25,676 bases of DNA from a virus. Positions within the stretch are counted from its first letter, which is position 1; each line of letters starts with the position of its first letter. Location: the IMG/VR virus record IMGVR_UViG_3300028925_003584, positions 1 through 25,676 of that record. One strand, given 5' to 3'. The notes under the pieces are model-generated. The model was not told where the DNA came from. It saw nothing but the letters and a program-made list of their open reading frames with translations, and searched no databases. Below, piece after piece: positions 13,206 through 20,488 of the stretch. The translations under genes were made by a program, and so were the position numbers.

Positions 13206-13299
13206 TAGAGATAAGTTTGTTAATCGAATTATAATATTGCTAGTAGTAGCAACTGTAATCTATGTAGTACTAGGGGTAAATGAGTACCCTATTTTTTAA
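13192..13299 (+). CDS. 35-aa single-helix membrane peptide
   Basis: It begins with a charged start (MYDPNRDKFVNR) and continues as a hydrophobic helix (IIILLVVATVIYVVLG, residues about 13-28). GGAG lies 9 nt upstream, and the gene overlaps the end of the 117-aa gene. Probably inner membrane; role unknown. Confidence 0.5.
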   Translation: MYDPNRDKFVNRIIILLVVATVIYVVLGVNEYPIF

Positions 13300-13322
13300 C
13301 CAACGTGAAAGGAACTAAGACT

Positions 13323-13628
13323 ATGAAAAATCCACTAGGTAAAACAGCAGACATCAATGCTCCATATGCAGTCTTTAAAGGACCAGCAGGGTTTGAATGG
13401 AGAGTCCTAAAGTCTTACAAGCTACCTAAGAATGAAGGGATATATGGGAGATGGTTTGTTGCCGCAAAATCTGACATGACGTATGATAGATTTGAGTATG
13501 GTGACACATACATCAGTGAGATACTTGAGTATGGTAATCTATCAGAAGCAACTCCAGAATTTTTAAATGCTTATAGTAATATAAGTTTTGGTATGCAGTG
13601 GAAGGGTAAGGAGAATGAGTTATATTAA
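13323..13628 (+). CDS. Unidentified 101-aa early protein
   Basis: The start is placed at the ATG at 13323, where AAAGGA lies about 9 nt upstream; a GTG at 13305 is in frame but lacks a site. The product has a compact domain-like pattern with aromatics and Gly (PYAVFKGPAGFEWRVLKSY, GIYGRWFVAAKS, RFEYGDTYISEIL). No family is recognised. Confidence 0.65.
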   Translation: MKNPLGKTADINAPYAVFKGPAGFEWRVLKSYKLPKNEGIYGRWFVAAKSDMTYDRFEYGDTYISEILEYGNLSEATPEFLNAYSNISFGMQWKGKENELY

Positions 13629-13743
13629 ACGACACTACGAAGAATTGTTAGCAGAAAATCAACAGGAATATATTTTATCCCTGGAAAATAACTGGTGGTT
13701 TAAATTTAAAAGTATGTGTAGAAACATGTGTAGAAAGAGGTAA
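13615..13743 (+). CDS. 42-aa basic peptide
   Basis: It overlaps the previous gene, with AAGGAG directly upstream of its ATG. The product is polar and ends with a basic, Cys-containing tail (FKSMCRNMCRKR) after a Trp-Trp. Role unknown. The ribosome binding site and coupling support expression. Confidence 0.45.
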   Translation: MSYIKRHYEELLAENQQEYILSLENNWWFKFKSMCRNMCRKR

Positions 13744-13749
13744 AACACA

Positions 13750-14445
13750 ATGAAAATATTCTCTATAAATCAAGATGCTAAGACTATCAAAGGAGTTAAG
13801 TATGGCTACCTATCAGGCATACAGTATCTAGCTCCAACTTGGATATCTGGGTACAATATGTGTGCATCATCATCTGATGGTTGTGAGAAAGCTTGTCTGT
13901 ATAGTGCTGGTAGAGGTAGGTTTAACAACGTACAACAAGCACGTATACGTAAAACCAAACACTTCATGGAACATAGAAAAGAACACATGAATTTTATGAG
14001 GGTTGACATAGGAAGATTAAGACGTAAAGCAAAACGTGAAAGGTTAATTCCAGTGGCAAGACCTAATGGTACAAGTGATTACCCTTGGGAAAAAACAGGG
14101 GTAATTGAGGCTGAGCCTGACATACAGTGGTATGATTACACTAAGATACTTAAACGTGCTATACTATTTGGGCAAGGAAAGCTACCAAAAAATTATCACT
14201 TGACATTTAGTAGATCAGAAGATAACTGGTCTGATTGTGTAGTAGCATTAAAGAACATGTGTAATGTTGCTGTTGTATTCAGAGATAAGATCCCTACATC
14301 ATACAAAGGATATGAAGTTATTGTTGGTGATGACAGTGATCTAAGATTCTTAGATAAGTTTAAGTCATGGGAAACTGGTGGAATTGTAGGGTTAAAAGCA
14401 AAAGGATCAGCAAAAAAGGACAAGTCAGGTTTTGTAGTTGACTAA
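13750..14445 (+). CDS. GP88-like phage protein with a Cys cluster
   Basis: This 231-aa protein resembles the phage gene product 88 domain family, whose biochemical role is not established. The N-terminal part shows LSGIQYLAPTWISGYNMC, then C38-x6-C45-x3-C49 (MCASSSDGCEKAC), then LYSAGRGRF; Cys clusters followed by a Gly/Arg motif can hold a metal or Fe-S cluster, but none is shown. Further motifs are ARPNGTSDYPW, DIQWYDYTKI and YHLTFSRSEDN, and the C-terminus is basic (LKAKGSAKKDKSG). It closes the small early gene block and precedes the methyltransferase. The family call is from pattern memory. Confidence 0.55.
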   Translation: MKIFSINQDAKTIKGVKYGYLSGIQYLAPTWISGYNMCASSSDGCEKACLYSAGRGRFNNVQQARIRKTKHFMEHRKEHMNFMRVDIGRLRRKAKRERLIPVARPNGTSDYPWEKTGVIEAEPDIQWYDYTKILKRAILFGQGKLPKNYHLTFSRSEDNWSDCVVALKNMCNVAVVFRDKIPTSYKGYEVIVGDDSDLRFLDKFKSWETGGIVGLKAKGSAKKDKSGFVVD

Positions 14446-14539
14446 TTATAGATTATAATATATGACTTATATAATATAAGTACTATATTAATATAATTAT
14501 AATAATTATTATAATTAATAGAAAGGATATATTAATATT
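14446..14539. promoter_or_regulatory. AT-only leader with a 24-bp perfect palindrome before the methyltransferase gene
   Basis: This 94-bp gap is nearly all A/T. A perfect palindrome of 24 bp at 14494-14517 (half-site TAATTATAATAA) lies 22 bp before the ATG at 14540, with GAAAGGA between. The position fits an operator, but A/T-only palindromes can be chance. No convincing -35/-10 pair was found. Confidence 0.4.
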
Positions 14540-15520
14540 ATGAATAACATTAATGTATTGTCACTGTTTGATGGTTGTTCAGGAGCACACCAAGCTTTGT
14601 GTGATGCAGGGATTAAAGTTAAACACTACTATGCTAGTGAAGTAGATAAGTATGCAGTGAAAATTACTCAGAAGAATTTTCCGCATACGATTCAGTTGGG
14701 AGATGTTAGAGATGTAGTGTGGAAAGACAAACATCTTCATAGGCATTTGCAACCGCCTATAGATTTACTAATCGGTGGTAGCCCATGCCAAGATTTATCT
14801 TTTGCGGGTCACCAAAAGGGTTTAGTCGATGGCACTCGCTCTAATTTGTTCTATGAGTATGTTCGTATACTCAAAGAGCTAATAGAAATTAATCCTGATC
14901 TTATCTTTTTGTTAGAGAATGTAAGAATGTCAAAAGAAAATGTACAAAAAATGTCAGAGGCTTTAGGTGTAGAACCTATCACTATTAATTCTAACTTAGT
15001 GTCTGCTCAGAATAGACATCGTTTGTATTGGACTAACCTAAAAAATGTAGGTGCTCCTAAAGATACAGGTATTATGTTAAAAGATATTTTAATTGATGGG
15101 TTAACTGATCGTCAGAAAAGTCATTGCCTAGATGCAAACTATTTCAAAGGGGGTAATTTAAAATCTTACTTTGAAAAACACAGGAGACAATTAGTCTTTT
15201 CAAAAGATGGTTTATGTCATGTAGGAGATGCCGATAACATCAATGGATTTGACTCTGTTAAACGAGTGTATCATGCCAACGGGAAAGCTCCGACACTAAC
15301 CACAGTACAAGGGGGTAATCGACAACCCAAAGTATTTATCGAACCATACAATTACCGAAAGCTCTTGCCTTTAGAATGTGAAAGACTGCAAGGTTTTCCT
15401 GACAATTACACAGAAGGTGTATCAAATACTCAGCGTTATAAGATGCTGGGTAATGCGTTCAATGTTATGACTATAACACACATATTAAACCAACTTAAAA
15501 AAGGAGAAGACCATGAGTAA
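14540..15520 (+). CDS. C5 cytosine DNA methyltransferase (orphan)
   Basis: This 326-aa protein transfers a methyl group from SAM to cytosine C5 in DNA. Motif I is LSLFDGCSGA (residues 7-16), motif IV GGSPCQDLS with catalytic C83, motif VI LLENVR (E126, N127), motif VIII QNRHRLYW from Q157. The stretch about 175-275 is the likely target-recognition part. Motif IX/X regions are LLPLECERLQGFPDNYT and MLGNAFNVMT. No restriction enzyme gene is adjacent, so it probably protects phage DNA from host restriction or has a regulatory role. GAAAGGA precedes the ATG. The recognition sequence cannot be predicted. Confidence 0.9.
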   Translation: MNNINVLSLFDGCSGAHQALCDAGIKVKHYYASEVDKYAVKITQKNFPHTIQLGDVRDVVWKDKHLHRHLQPPIDLLIGGSPCQDLSFAGHQKGLVDGTRSNLFYEYVRILKELIEINPDLIFLLENVRMSKENVQKMSEALGVEPITINSNLVSAQNRHRLYWTNLKNVGAPKDTGIMLKDILIDGLTDRQKSHCLDANYFKGGNLKSYFEKHRRQLVFSKDGLCHVGDADNINGFDSVKRVYHANGKAPTLTTVQGGNRQPKVFIEPYNYRKLLPLECERLQGFPDNYTEGVSNTQRYKMLGNAFNVMTITHILNQLKKGEDHE

Positions 15521-15659
15521 AACTAAAAATAATACGAAGACCCCAGAGCAAATTTTAAATAATAGAATAATTGTGATAGGTCCAGATAAAAAAACAGAGA
15601 AGCTTTTAAAACAAAAAATTATAAAGGAAGTTATAGCAGGAGTAAAAACAAATGCCTGA
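15513..15659 (+). CDS. 48-aa basic protein
   Basis: It overlaps the methyltransferase gene end and has a strong AAGGAG site. The product is Lys/Asn-rich and helical (KTEKLLKQKIIKEVIAGVK). Its stop overlaps the next start. Role unknown. Confidence 0.45.
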   Translation: MSKTKNNTKTPEQILNNRIIVIGPDKKTEKLLKQKIIKEVIAGVKTNA

Positions 15660-15945
15660 GATAGAATTTGAAACTACTTTAAACCAAGATCAACGTATAA
15701 TTGTTAATGCTGATGTTGATCTTCCTTGTAACAGGTATACGAATGATCCAGATAGCGACTCAGGAGATGTTGAAATAAATTCAGTTGAACTTATCTTGAC
15801 AGATGAAAATCAAGAACAAGTTAAGACTATTGCATTTGACATAGATGATCTCTATACTAGAAGTTCATGTGGTAAATATTATACATCTGTGTATGATGAC
15901 ATATGTGAACTTGCTTTTGAGGAAGCTTACGAACAGTGGAACTAA
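15652..15945 (+). CDS. Acidic 97-aa unidentified protein
   Basis: This protein is strongly acidic (Asp/Glu throughout), with beta-like segments (EIEFETTLNQDQRIIVNADV and VELILTDENQEQVKTIAF) and a Cys pair. DNA-mimic proteins of phages are acidic small beta proteins, but nothing here proves that. AGGAG lies about 9 nt upstream and the gene overlaps the preceding one. Confidence 0.6.
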   Translation: MPEIEFETTLNQDQRIIVNADVDLPCNRYTNDPDSDSGDVEINSVELILTDENQEQVKTIAFDIDDLYTRSSCGKYYTSVYDDICELAFEEAYEQWN

Positions 15946-15963
15946 AACTATTAGGATAAAATT

Positions 15964-16224
15964 ATGGTAAAAATTTATAACAAACGTACAAGAGAGATTG
16001 ATAAAGGTAAAGATGGGATGTATAGGTTATGGGTACAGATGAGTAGTCGTAAACTAAACTTTATAGATAACTTTAAACTAAAACATGTTAAAAATCCTGA
16101 GTTTTCTACACCTGTGTGGGTACTTGCCGCAGTTAGTAAATCTAAACTTTATATTATTAATGCTAACAACAAGTATGCGTACAAAGAAGAGTGGAAAGCT
16201 CCCTCTCTAAGAGGTAGGAGATAA
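15964..16224 (+). CDS. Basic 86-aa unidentified protein
   Basis: It is Lys/Arg-rich, starting VKIYNKRTREIDKGKDGMYR and ending APSLRGRR, so it may bind nucleic acid. It alternates beta-like segments (MYRLWVQMSSRKLNF, TPVWVLAAVSKSKLYII). AGGA precedes the start. No family is recognised. Confidence 0.6.
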   Translation: MVKIYNKRTREIDKGKDGMYRLWVQMSSRKLNFIDNFKLKHVKNPEFSTPVWVLAAVSKSKLYIINANNKYAYKEEWKAPSLRGRR

Positions 16225-16227
16225 CAT

Positions 16228-16410
16228 ATGCGTTGTTATATATGTAATAGAGCACTAAAGGTAGGAGAAATATCTGTAGATAAAAGAACTGCTAAGTATA
16301 AGCCTTGCTCTACGTGTCTAGATGAAATACAGCAGACTATTGCTGAAGATATTTACAATAGCTATAGTGTGTTTGATTTTTTAATAACAAGGACAAAGGA
16401 TAAGGAGTGA
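16228..16410 (+). CDS. Small zinc-finger-like protein (60 aa)
   Basis: Two CxxC pairs, CYIC (C3, C6) and CSTC (C27, C30), are spaced like a zinc ribbon or treble-clef finger. The rest is a helix (LDEIQQTIAEDIYNSYSVFDFL). The stop overlaps the primase-helicase start (TGATG), so the two are probably translated together. AGGAG lies 7 nt upstream of the ATG. Role is inferred only as metal-binding. Confidence 0.6.
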   Translation: MRCYICNRALKVGEISVDKRTAKYKPCSTCLDEIQQTIAEDIYNSYSVFDFLITRTKDKE

Positions 16411-18032
16411 TGGAACATCCACGCACTAACGAAAAGTTTATTAAACATATAGCCTGTGATCATTGTGGTAGCTCAGATGCTAACGCTGAATATGAACATA
16501 GTTATTATTGTTACAGTTGTGAAACTTATATACGAAAGGATACTGATGATATGAATGTTGTTGATATTGTCAATCATGTACAAGACCCTACTCTATTTGA
16601 CATTGAAGGAACATATGTTGGTCCTCTTAATGATAGGAAATTAACTAAAGATACCGTTGCACACTTTGATGTTAAGTTAGCTGTTACGAATGGAGTTGTA
16701 GTAAAACACTACTACCCATACTGTACCTCTGAGGGTGATAAGATAGCTCATAAAATACGCAACGTATCAGAGAAAGCTTTTATTACTGAGGGTAACATAA
16801 AGAATGCGGTTCTCTTTGGACAAGATAAGTTTACATCTGGGGGTAAGTATATAACTATTTGCGAAGGTGAGATAGATACCTTGTCTGTGTTCCAGATGAA
16901 TGGGTCTAAGTTTCCTACTGTTGGTGTACGATCAGCTACCTCTGCTTATAAAGATTGTAAGAAAAACTTTGAGTGGTTAGATAGTTATGGTCAGATAGTT
17001 ATTTGTATGGATAACGATGACCCAGGAAAAAAAGCAGCCAAAGCTATAGCCTCTTTGTTTCCTAAAAAATCTAAGATTATTAAACTTAAATACAAAGATG
17101 CAGGAGAATATTTAACTAAAGATAAAACGCAAGAGTTTAGCAGTGCATGGTGGGCGGCCGAACAATATAAACCTGATGATATTCTATCTGGGTTTGATAA
17201 AATGTGGGAGATAGCCCAACAACCAAGAGCTATTGCGGTCTTTGAATACCCTTGGAGTAAGGTTAATAAACTAACTTATGGTATTCGTAGCTCTGAGTTT
17301 GTGGTAATTACTGCTGGCTCTGGTATGGGTAAGACACAAGTGACAAGGGAGATAGTTCACAACTGTTTAAAATCTACAGATAAAAATGTAGGTGTGATAT
17401 ACTTAGAAGAAACGGCATGGGAAACTGCACATGGTGTAGCCTCTGTTGAATGTGATAAGCCTCTTCACTTGCCTGATGTACACTGTACTGAAGATGAGAA
17501 GCGTGAGGCATTTCTAAAAACATGGGGTACTGATAGGCTACATACATTGAATGATAGTTGGAGAGATAACAGTCTTGATTACATTAGTGATAAGATAAGG
17601 TACTTTGCTAAAGGATTAGACTGTAAACTAATTGTTCTTGATCACATAAGCTTTATGGTTTCTAACCAGAAGGGCGATGAAAGGAAAATGTTAGATGAAA
17701 TTGCACATAATCTCAAAGCACTTACAGTCGAACTTGATATATGCTTACTCGCAGTCTCACATACCAAGAGACAAAACACAAAACCTCTTGAAGAGGGCGG
17801 CCAAACAAGTCTCTCAGATTTACGAGGAACAGCAGGGATTGGACAACTTGCAAACATCGTTATTGGATTGGAACGAAACGGACAGGCAGACGATGAGCGT
17901 GAGAGGCACACAACTCTCTTGCGAGTGTTAAAGAATAGATACAGTGGTTTAACAGGGCCAACCTCATACTTGCACTATGATCAGTTTACTGGTAGACTTA
18001 GTGAGGTAGAAGAAAAGGAAGAAAATGTCTAA
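16410..18032 (+). CDS. Bifunctional primase-helicase (T7 gp4-like)
   Basis: This 540-aa enzyme unwinds DNA ahead of the polymerase and makes primers. The N-terminal zinc-binding part uses C16, C19, C34, C37 (CDHC, CYSC). The TOPRIM primase core has CEGEID (E152, E154) and the metal pair D201/D203 in DNDDPGKKA. The RecA-like helicase has Walker A GSGMGKT (303-309), Walker B LIVLDH (D411) and the LRGTAGIGQLANIVIGLERN segment corresponding to motif H4. It is close in length to T7 gp4 (566 aa). The ATG at 16410 is chosen (TGATG); a GTG three bases upstream is possible. A second start near 16551 has its own AAAGGA site. Confidence 0.9.
   Translation: MEHPRTNEKFIKHIACDHCGSSDANAEYEHSYYCYSCETYIRKDTDDMNVVDIVNHVQDPTLFDIEGTYVGPLNDRKLTKDTVAHFDVKLAVTNGVVVKHYYPYCTSEGDKIAHKIRNVSEKAFITEGNIKNAVLFGQDKFTSGGKYITICEGEIDTLSVFQMNGSKFPTVGVRSATSAYKDCKKNFEWLDSYGQIVICMDNDDPGKKAAKAIASLFPKKSKIIKLKYKDAGEYLTKDKTQEFSSAWWAAEQYKPDDILSGFDKMWEIAQQPRAIAVFEYPWSKVNKLTYGIRSSEFVVITAGSGMGKTQVTREIVHNCLKSTDKNVGVIYLEETAWETAHGVASVECDKPLHLPDVHCTEDEKREAFLKTWGTDRLHTLNDSWRDNSLDYISDKIRYFAKGLDCKLIVLDHISFMVSNQKGDERKMLDEIAHNLKALTVELDICLLAVSHTKRQNTKPLEEGGQTSLSDLRGTAGIGQLANIVIGLERNGQADDERERHTTLLRVLKNRYSGLTGPTSYLHYDQFTGRLSEVEEKEENV
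16535..16553 (+). promoter_or_regulatory. Internal ribosome binding site and start inside the primase-helicase gene
   Basis: AAAGGA at 16535-16540 lies 10 nt before an in-frame ATG at 16551 (residue 48). Starting there would give a helicase without the zinc-binding part, like T7 gp4B, which starts at residue 64 of gp4A. It is visible as sequence; use in the cell is inferred. Confidence 0.45.
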
Positions 18033-19878
18033 ACGCACAGTAATATGTGACATTGAAGCAGACGGCTTGCTATATAATGTTACTCAAATCTGGTGCATAG
18101 TATGTAAAGATTATAATACAGGTGAAATATTTACTTGGACTCCTGATACCTTACATGAGTTCAGTGAGTTTGTTTTAACTGTAGATCAGTGGATTGGACA
18201 TAATTTTATAGCATACGATGCCAAAGTAATTAAAAAATTACTAGGTTTAAAGATTAAACTAAGTCGTATCACTGATACATTGCTAGTGTCTCGCCTACAG
18301 TCGTACTCCCGTCAAGGTGGACATTCCCTTGCGGCATGGGGGCATAGGTTGCAGTACCCTAAGTTAGATTATAAAGACTTTTCTGTGTACTCAGATGAGA
18401 TGCTAGACTACTGTATCAATGATGTTGAGTTAACGTACAAGGTAGCATGTTATTTAAAGTTAGAAGGCAAAGGGTTAGGAAGCGAAAAAGCAAGCAAGAT
18501 TGAGCACTATAGCCAGTACTTATTAGAAGAACAATCAGAGTATGGGTTTGCTTTGGATGTGCGTAAAGCTCATCAACTTTTTGTCATGTTTCATAACAAA
18601 GCTAATGAATTGGAAAGAGAAGTACTATCTGAAATAAAACCAAGAGTAAAATTTATTAAACAAGTAACCCCTAAGTACACTAAGCAAGGGGTACTGTCTA
18701 AAGTAGGGTTAAGAATGTATGGTGATGAATACATTACTGTTGGGGGTAGTTTTAGTCTAGTTGAATGGCAAGACTTTGCCTTAAAATCCCCTAAACAAAA
18801 AGTTGAAAGACTAGAGCCATACTGGAAACCTACTGTTAGAACTAAAGGGTATCGAAAACTTACACAAAAATTAAAAGATAAAGAGATAACGCAAGAACAA
18901 TTTAAAGATAAACAAAAGTATATGTGGCAACTCTGTGAAGAAAACTTTAACACTATAAGTGATGAAGCTCCTCAATCCTTAAAAAAATTAGGGGATTATG
19001 CTATGTATATATCTAGGTATAAGGAAGTAGAGGGGTGGTTAGATGCTCTTGGTAATGATAATAGGGTACATGGTAATGTGTTTTCTATTGGTGCTATCAC
19101 ACACAGGATGGCACATAATTCACCTAACATGGCTAATATTCCTGGTATTTCTTCACCGTTTGGTAAGGAATGTAGAGAGTGCTACACAGTAAGTAGCCCT
19201 GATACGCATGTTCTGTTAGGTTGTGATGCTTCTGGCATCCAGTTACGTATCCTTGCCCACTATATGAACGATAAAGATTATACAAAGGAAGTCGTGGAAG
19301 GGGATATTCATTCTAAAAATTTAGAAGCTATGGGTATAGACAAAGGGGTATACAATGAGGACACAAGAAAATGGTCAGCAAGAGATATTGCGAAAACTTT
19401 TATATACGCTTGGCTTCTCGGAGCAGGAGATGAAAAAGTCGGACTTATCTGTGGGGGTGACAGTGCTTTCGGAAGAAAGGTCAAAGACCAGTTCCTTTCT
19501 TCTTTACCTTCCCTCGCAAAACTTAAACGTAAAGCAGCAAATGCGGCTAAATCTGGGAGACTTACAGGACTAGATGGAAGACAAATAGAATTAAAATCTG
19601 CACACTTTGCTTTGTCTGCTTATCTACAAGGAGCAGAGTCCTGTATTATGAAGTATGCTATGTTACTATGGCATAGTAGAGTTAAAGAAAAAAATCTAGA
19701 TGCTAGACAAGTAGCAGTTGTCCACGATGAATTTCAAATTGAAGTAAGAAAGGAACACGCTGATGAGGTAGGTAAAATTGTAGTACGATCAATTCAAGAT
19801 GCTGGAAAATATTTTAAACTTCATTGTCCTATGGATGGTGAATATAAAATAGGAACAAACTGGTATGAGACACATTAA
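18025..19878 (+). CDS. T7-like family A DNA polymerase with 3'-5' exonuclease
   Basis: This 617-aa protein is shorter than T7 gp5 (704 aa). The exonuclease shows DIEADGL (D9, E11), HNFIAYD (D65) and YCINDVELTY (D133). The polymerase has motif A DASGIQLRILAHYM (D401), the O-helix RDIAKTFIYAWLLGAGDEK (R453, K457, Y461) and motif C VVHDEF (D568, E569). Y461 corresponds to T7 Y526 (E. coli F762). L465 sits where T7 has Y530 and E. coli Y766, an unusual substitution. The region equivalent to the T7 thioredoxin-binding insertion looks reduced. The start overlaps the helicase stop. Confidence 0.92.
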   Translation: MSKRTVICDIEADGLLYNVTQIWCIVCKDYNTGEIFTWTPDTLHEFSEFVLTVDQWIGHNFIAYDAKVIKKLLGLKIKLSRITDTLLVSRLQSYSRQGGHSLAAWGHRLQYPKLDYKDFSVYSDEMLDYCINDVELTYKVACYLKLEGKGLGSEKASKIEHYSQYLLEEQSEYGFALDVRKAHQLFVMFHNKANELEREVLSEIKPRVKFIKQVTPKYTKQGVLSKVGLRMYGDEYITVGGSFSLVEWQDFALKSPKQKVERLEPYWKPTVRTKGYRKLTQKLKDKEITQEQFKDKQKYMWQLCEENFNTISDEAPQSLKKLGDYAMYISRYKEVEGWLDALGNDNRVHGNVFSIGAITHRMAHNSPNMANIPGISSPFGKECRECYTVSSPDTHVLLGCDASGIQLRILAHYMNDKDYTKEVVEGDIHSKNLEAMGIDKGVYNEDTRKWSARDIAKTFIYAWLLGAGDEKVGLICGGDSAFGRKVKDQFLSSLPSLAKLKRKAANAAKSGRLTGLDGRQIELKSAHFALSAYLQGAESCIMKYAMLLWHSRVKEKNLDARQVAVVHDEFQIEVRKEHADEVGKIVVRSIQDAGKYFKLHCPMDGEYKIGTNWYETH

Positions 19879-19883
19879 ATACG

Positions 19884-19912
19884 TTGACACTTAAATTAGT
19901 ATTGAGTATACT
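19884..19912 (+). promoter_or_regulatory. Strong sigma70 promoter before ssb
   Basis: -35 TTGACA (19884-19889), 17-nt spacer, -10 TATACT (19907-19912). Only one base differs from consensus. The start would fall near 19919, about 30 nt before the ATG at 19949, with GAAAGGA between. It lies in the only sizeable gap within the replication genes. Confidence 0.75.
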
Positions 19913-19948
19913 AAAGTATATATATATATATGAAAGGAACTAAATATT

Positions 19949-20392
19949 ATGGCTATAACAAGCAGTGAAATTCTTAAAGGGGTAACTTTATATTGGCCCT
20001 TCCTCGCTAAGAAAAATGAGATGGCTGGTAAATATACTTGTGACCTTGCCAACCTAGACAAAGGGCAGATCAAAACCTTACAGGATATGGGTCTTGGTGA
20101 ACGTGTTAGAACTAAAGATGATGATAGAGGTATGTTTATTACCTGTAAGTCTGCCAAGCAGCCAATGGTAGTTAATCCTAAAGGTACGGCAGTTAATGGT
20201 AACATTGTAGGCAATGGTAGTGAAGCAGATGTTAAGGTACAAGCCTACACAGGTAGCTATCCTGGTACTTTTGCTGGGTTGGGGGTAGTTATGGTTACCC
20301 AACTAGTGGAGTTTAATTCCTCAGAGAATGAAGAGGATGAAGATGAAGATACAATCGAAGATGTTATGAAAGATTTTGATATAGCATCATAA
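19949..20392 (+). CDS. Single-stranded DNA-binding protein (T7 gp2.5-like)
   Basis: This 147-aa protein should coat single-stranded DNA and coordinate the replisome. It has a beta-rich OB-fold-like core (residues about 8-120) with TLYWPFLAKKNEMAGKYTCDL. It ends in an acidic tail (126-147) with an EDEDED-type run and an aromatic near the C-terminus (DFDIAS), as in gp2.5, whose acidic tail contacts polymerase and helicase. It has its own strong promoter, fitting the large amounts needed. The family call rests on length, tail and context. Confidence 0.75.
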   Translation: MAITSSEILKGVTLYWPFLAKKNEMAGKYTCDLANLDKGQIKTLQDMGLGERVRTKDDDRGMFITCKSAKQPMVVNPKGTAVNGNIVGNGSEADVKVQAYTGSYPGTFAGLGVVMVTQLVEFNSSENEEDEDEDTIEDVMKDFDIAS

Positions 20393-20396
20393 CTTA

Positions 20397-20488
20397 AACT
20401 AATAGGGCCAAGGTTGTGAGATGACGGGTAGCGTAATTGCCTTGGGAGCTAGTGAGAGGTGGTAGCCTAGCATTTTAGGAAGGTTAAC
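20397..20488 (+). ncRNA. G-rich structured leader between ssb and exonuclease; possible mini-ORF
   Basis: The gap is G-rich in an AT-rich genome. CCAAGG (20408-20413) pairs with CCTTGG (20440-20445), and GCTAG with CTAGC further on (about 20448-20472), giving two hairpins. A 14-codon frame at 20421-20465 (MTGSVIALGASERW) follows AAGG with 7-nt spacing and could be a leader peptide. A structured leader controlling the exonuclease is possible. No known RNA family is recognised. Confidence 0.4.

Noticed and set aside
14437-14475. TTGACT followed by TATAAT before the methyltransferase gene
   Set aside because: The spacing (about 10 nt to the first TATAAT and over 25 nt to the next) does not fit a sigma70 promoter.
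15835-15860. TTGACA with TATACT in the acidic 97-aa gene
   Set aside because: The spacer is only 11 nt, too short for a functional promoter.
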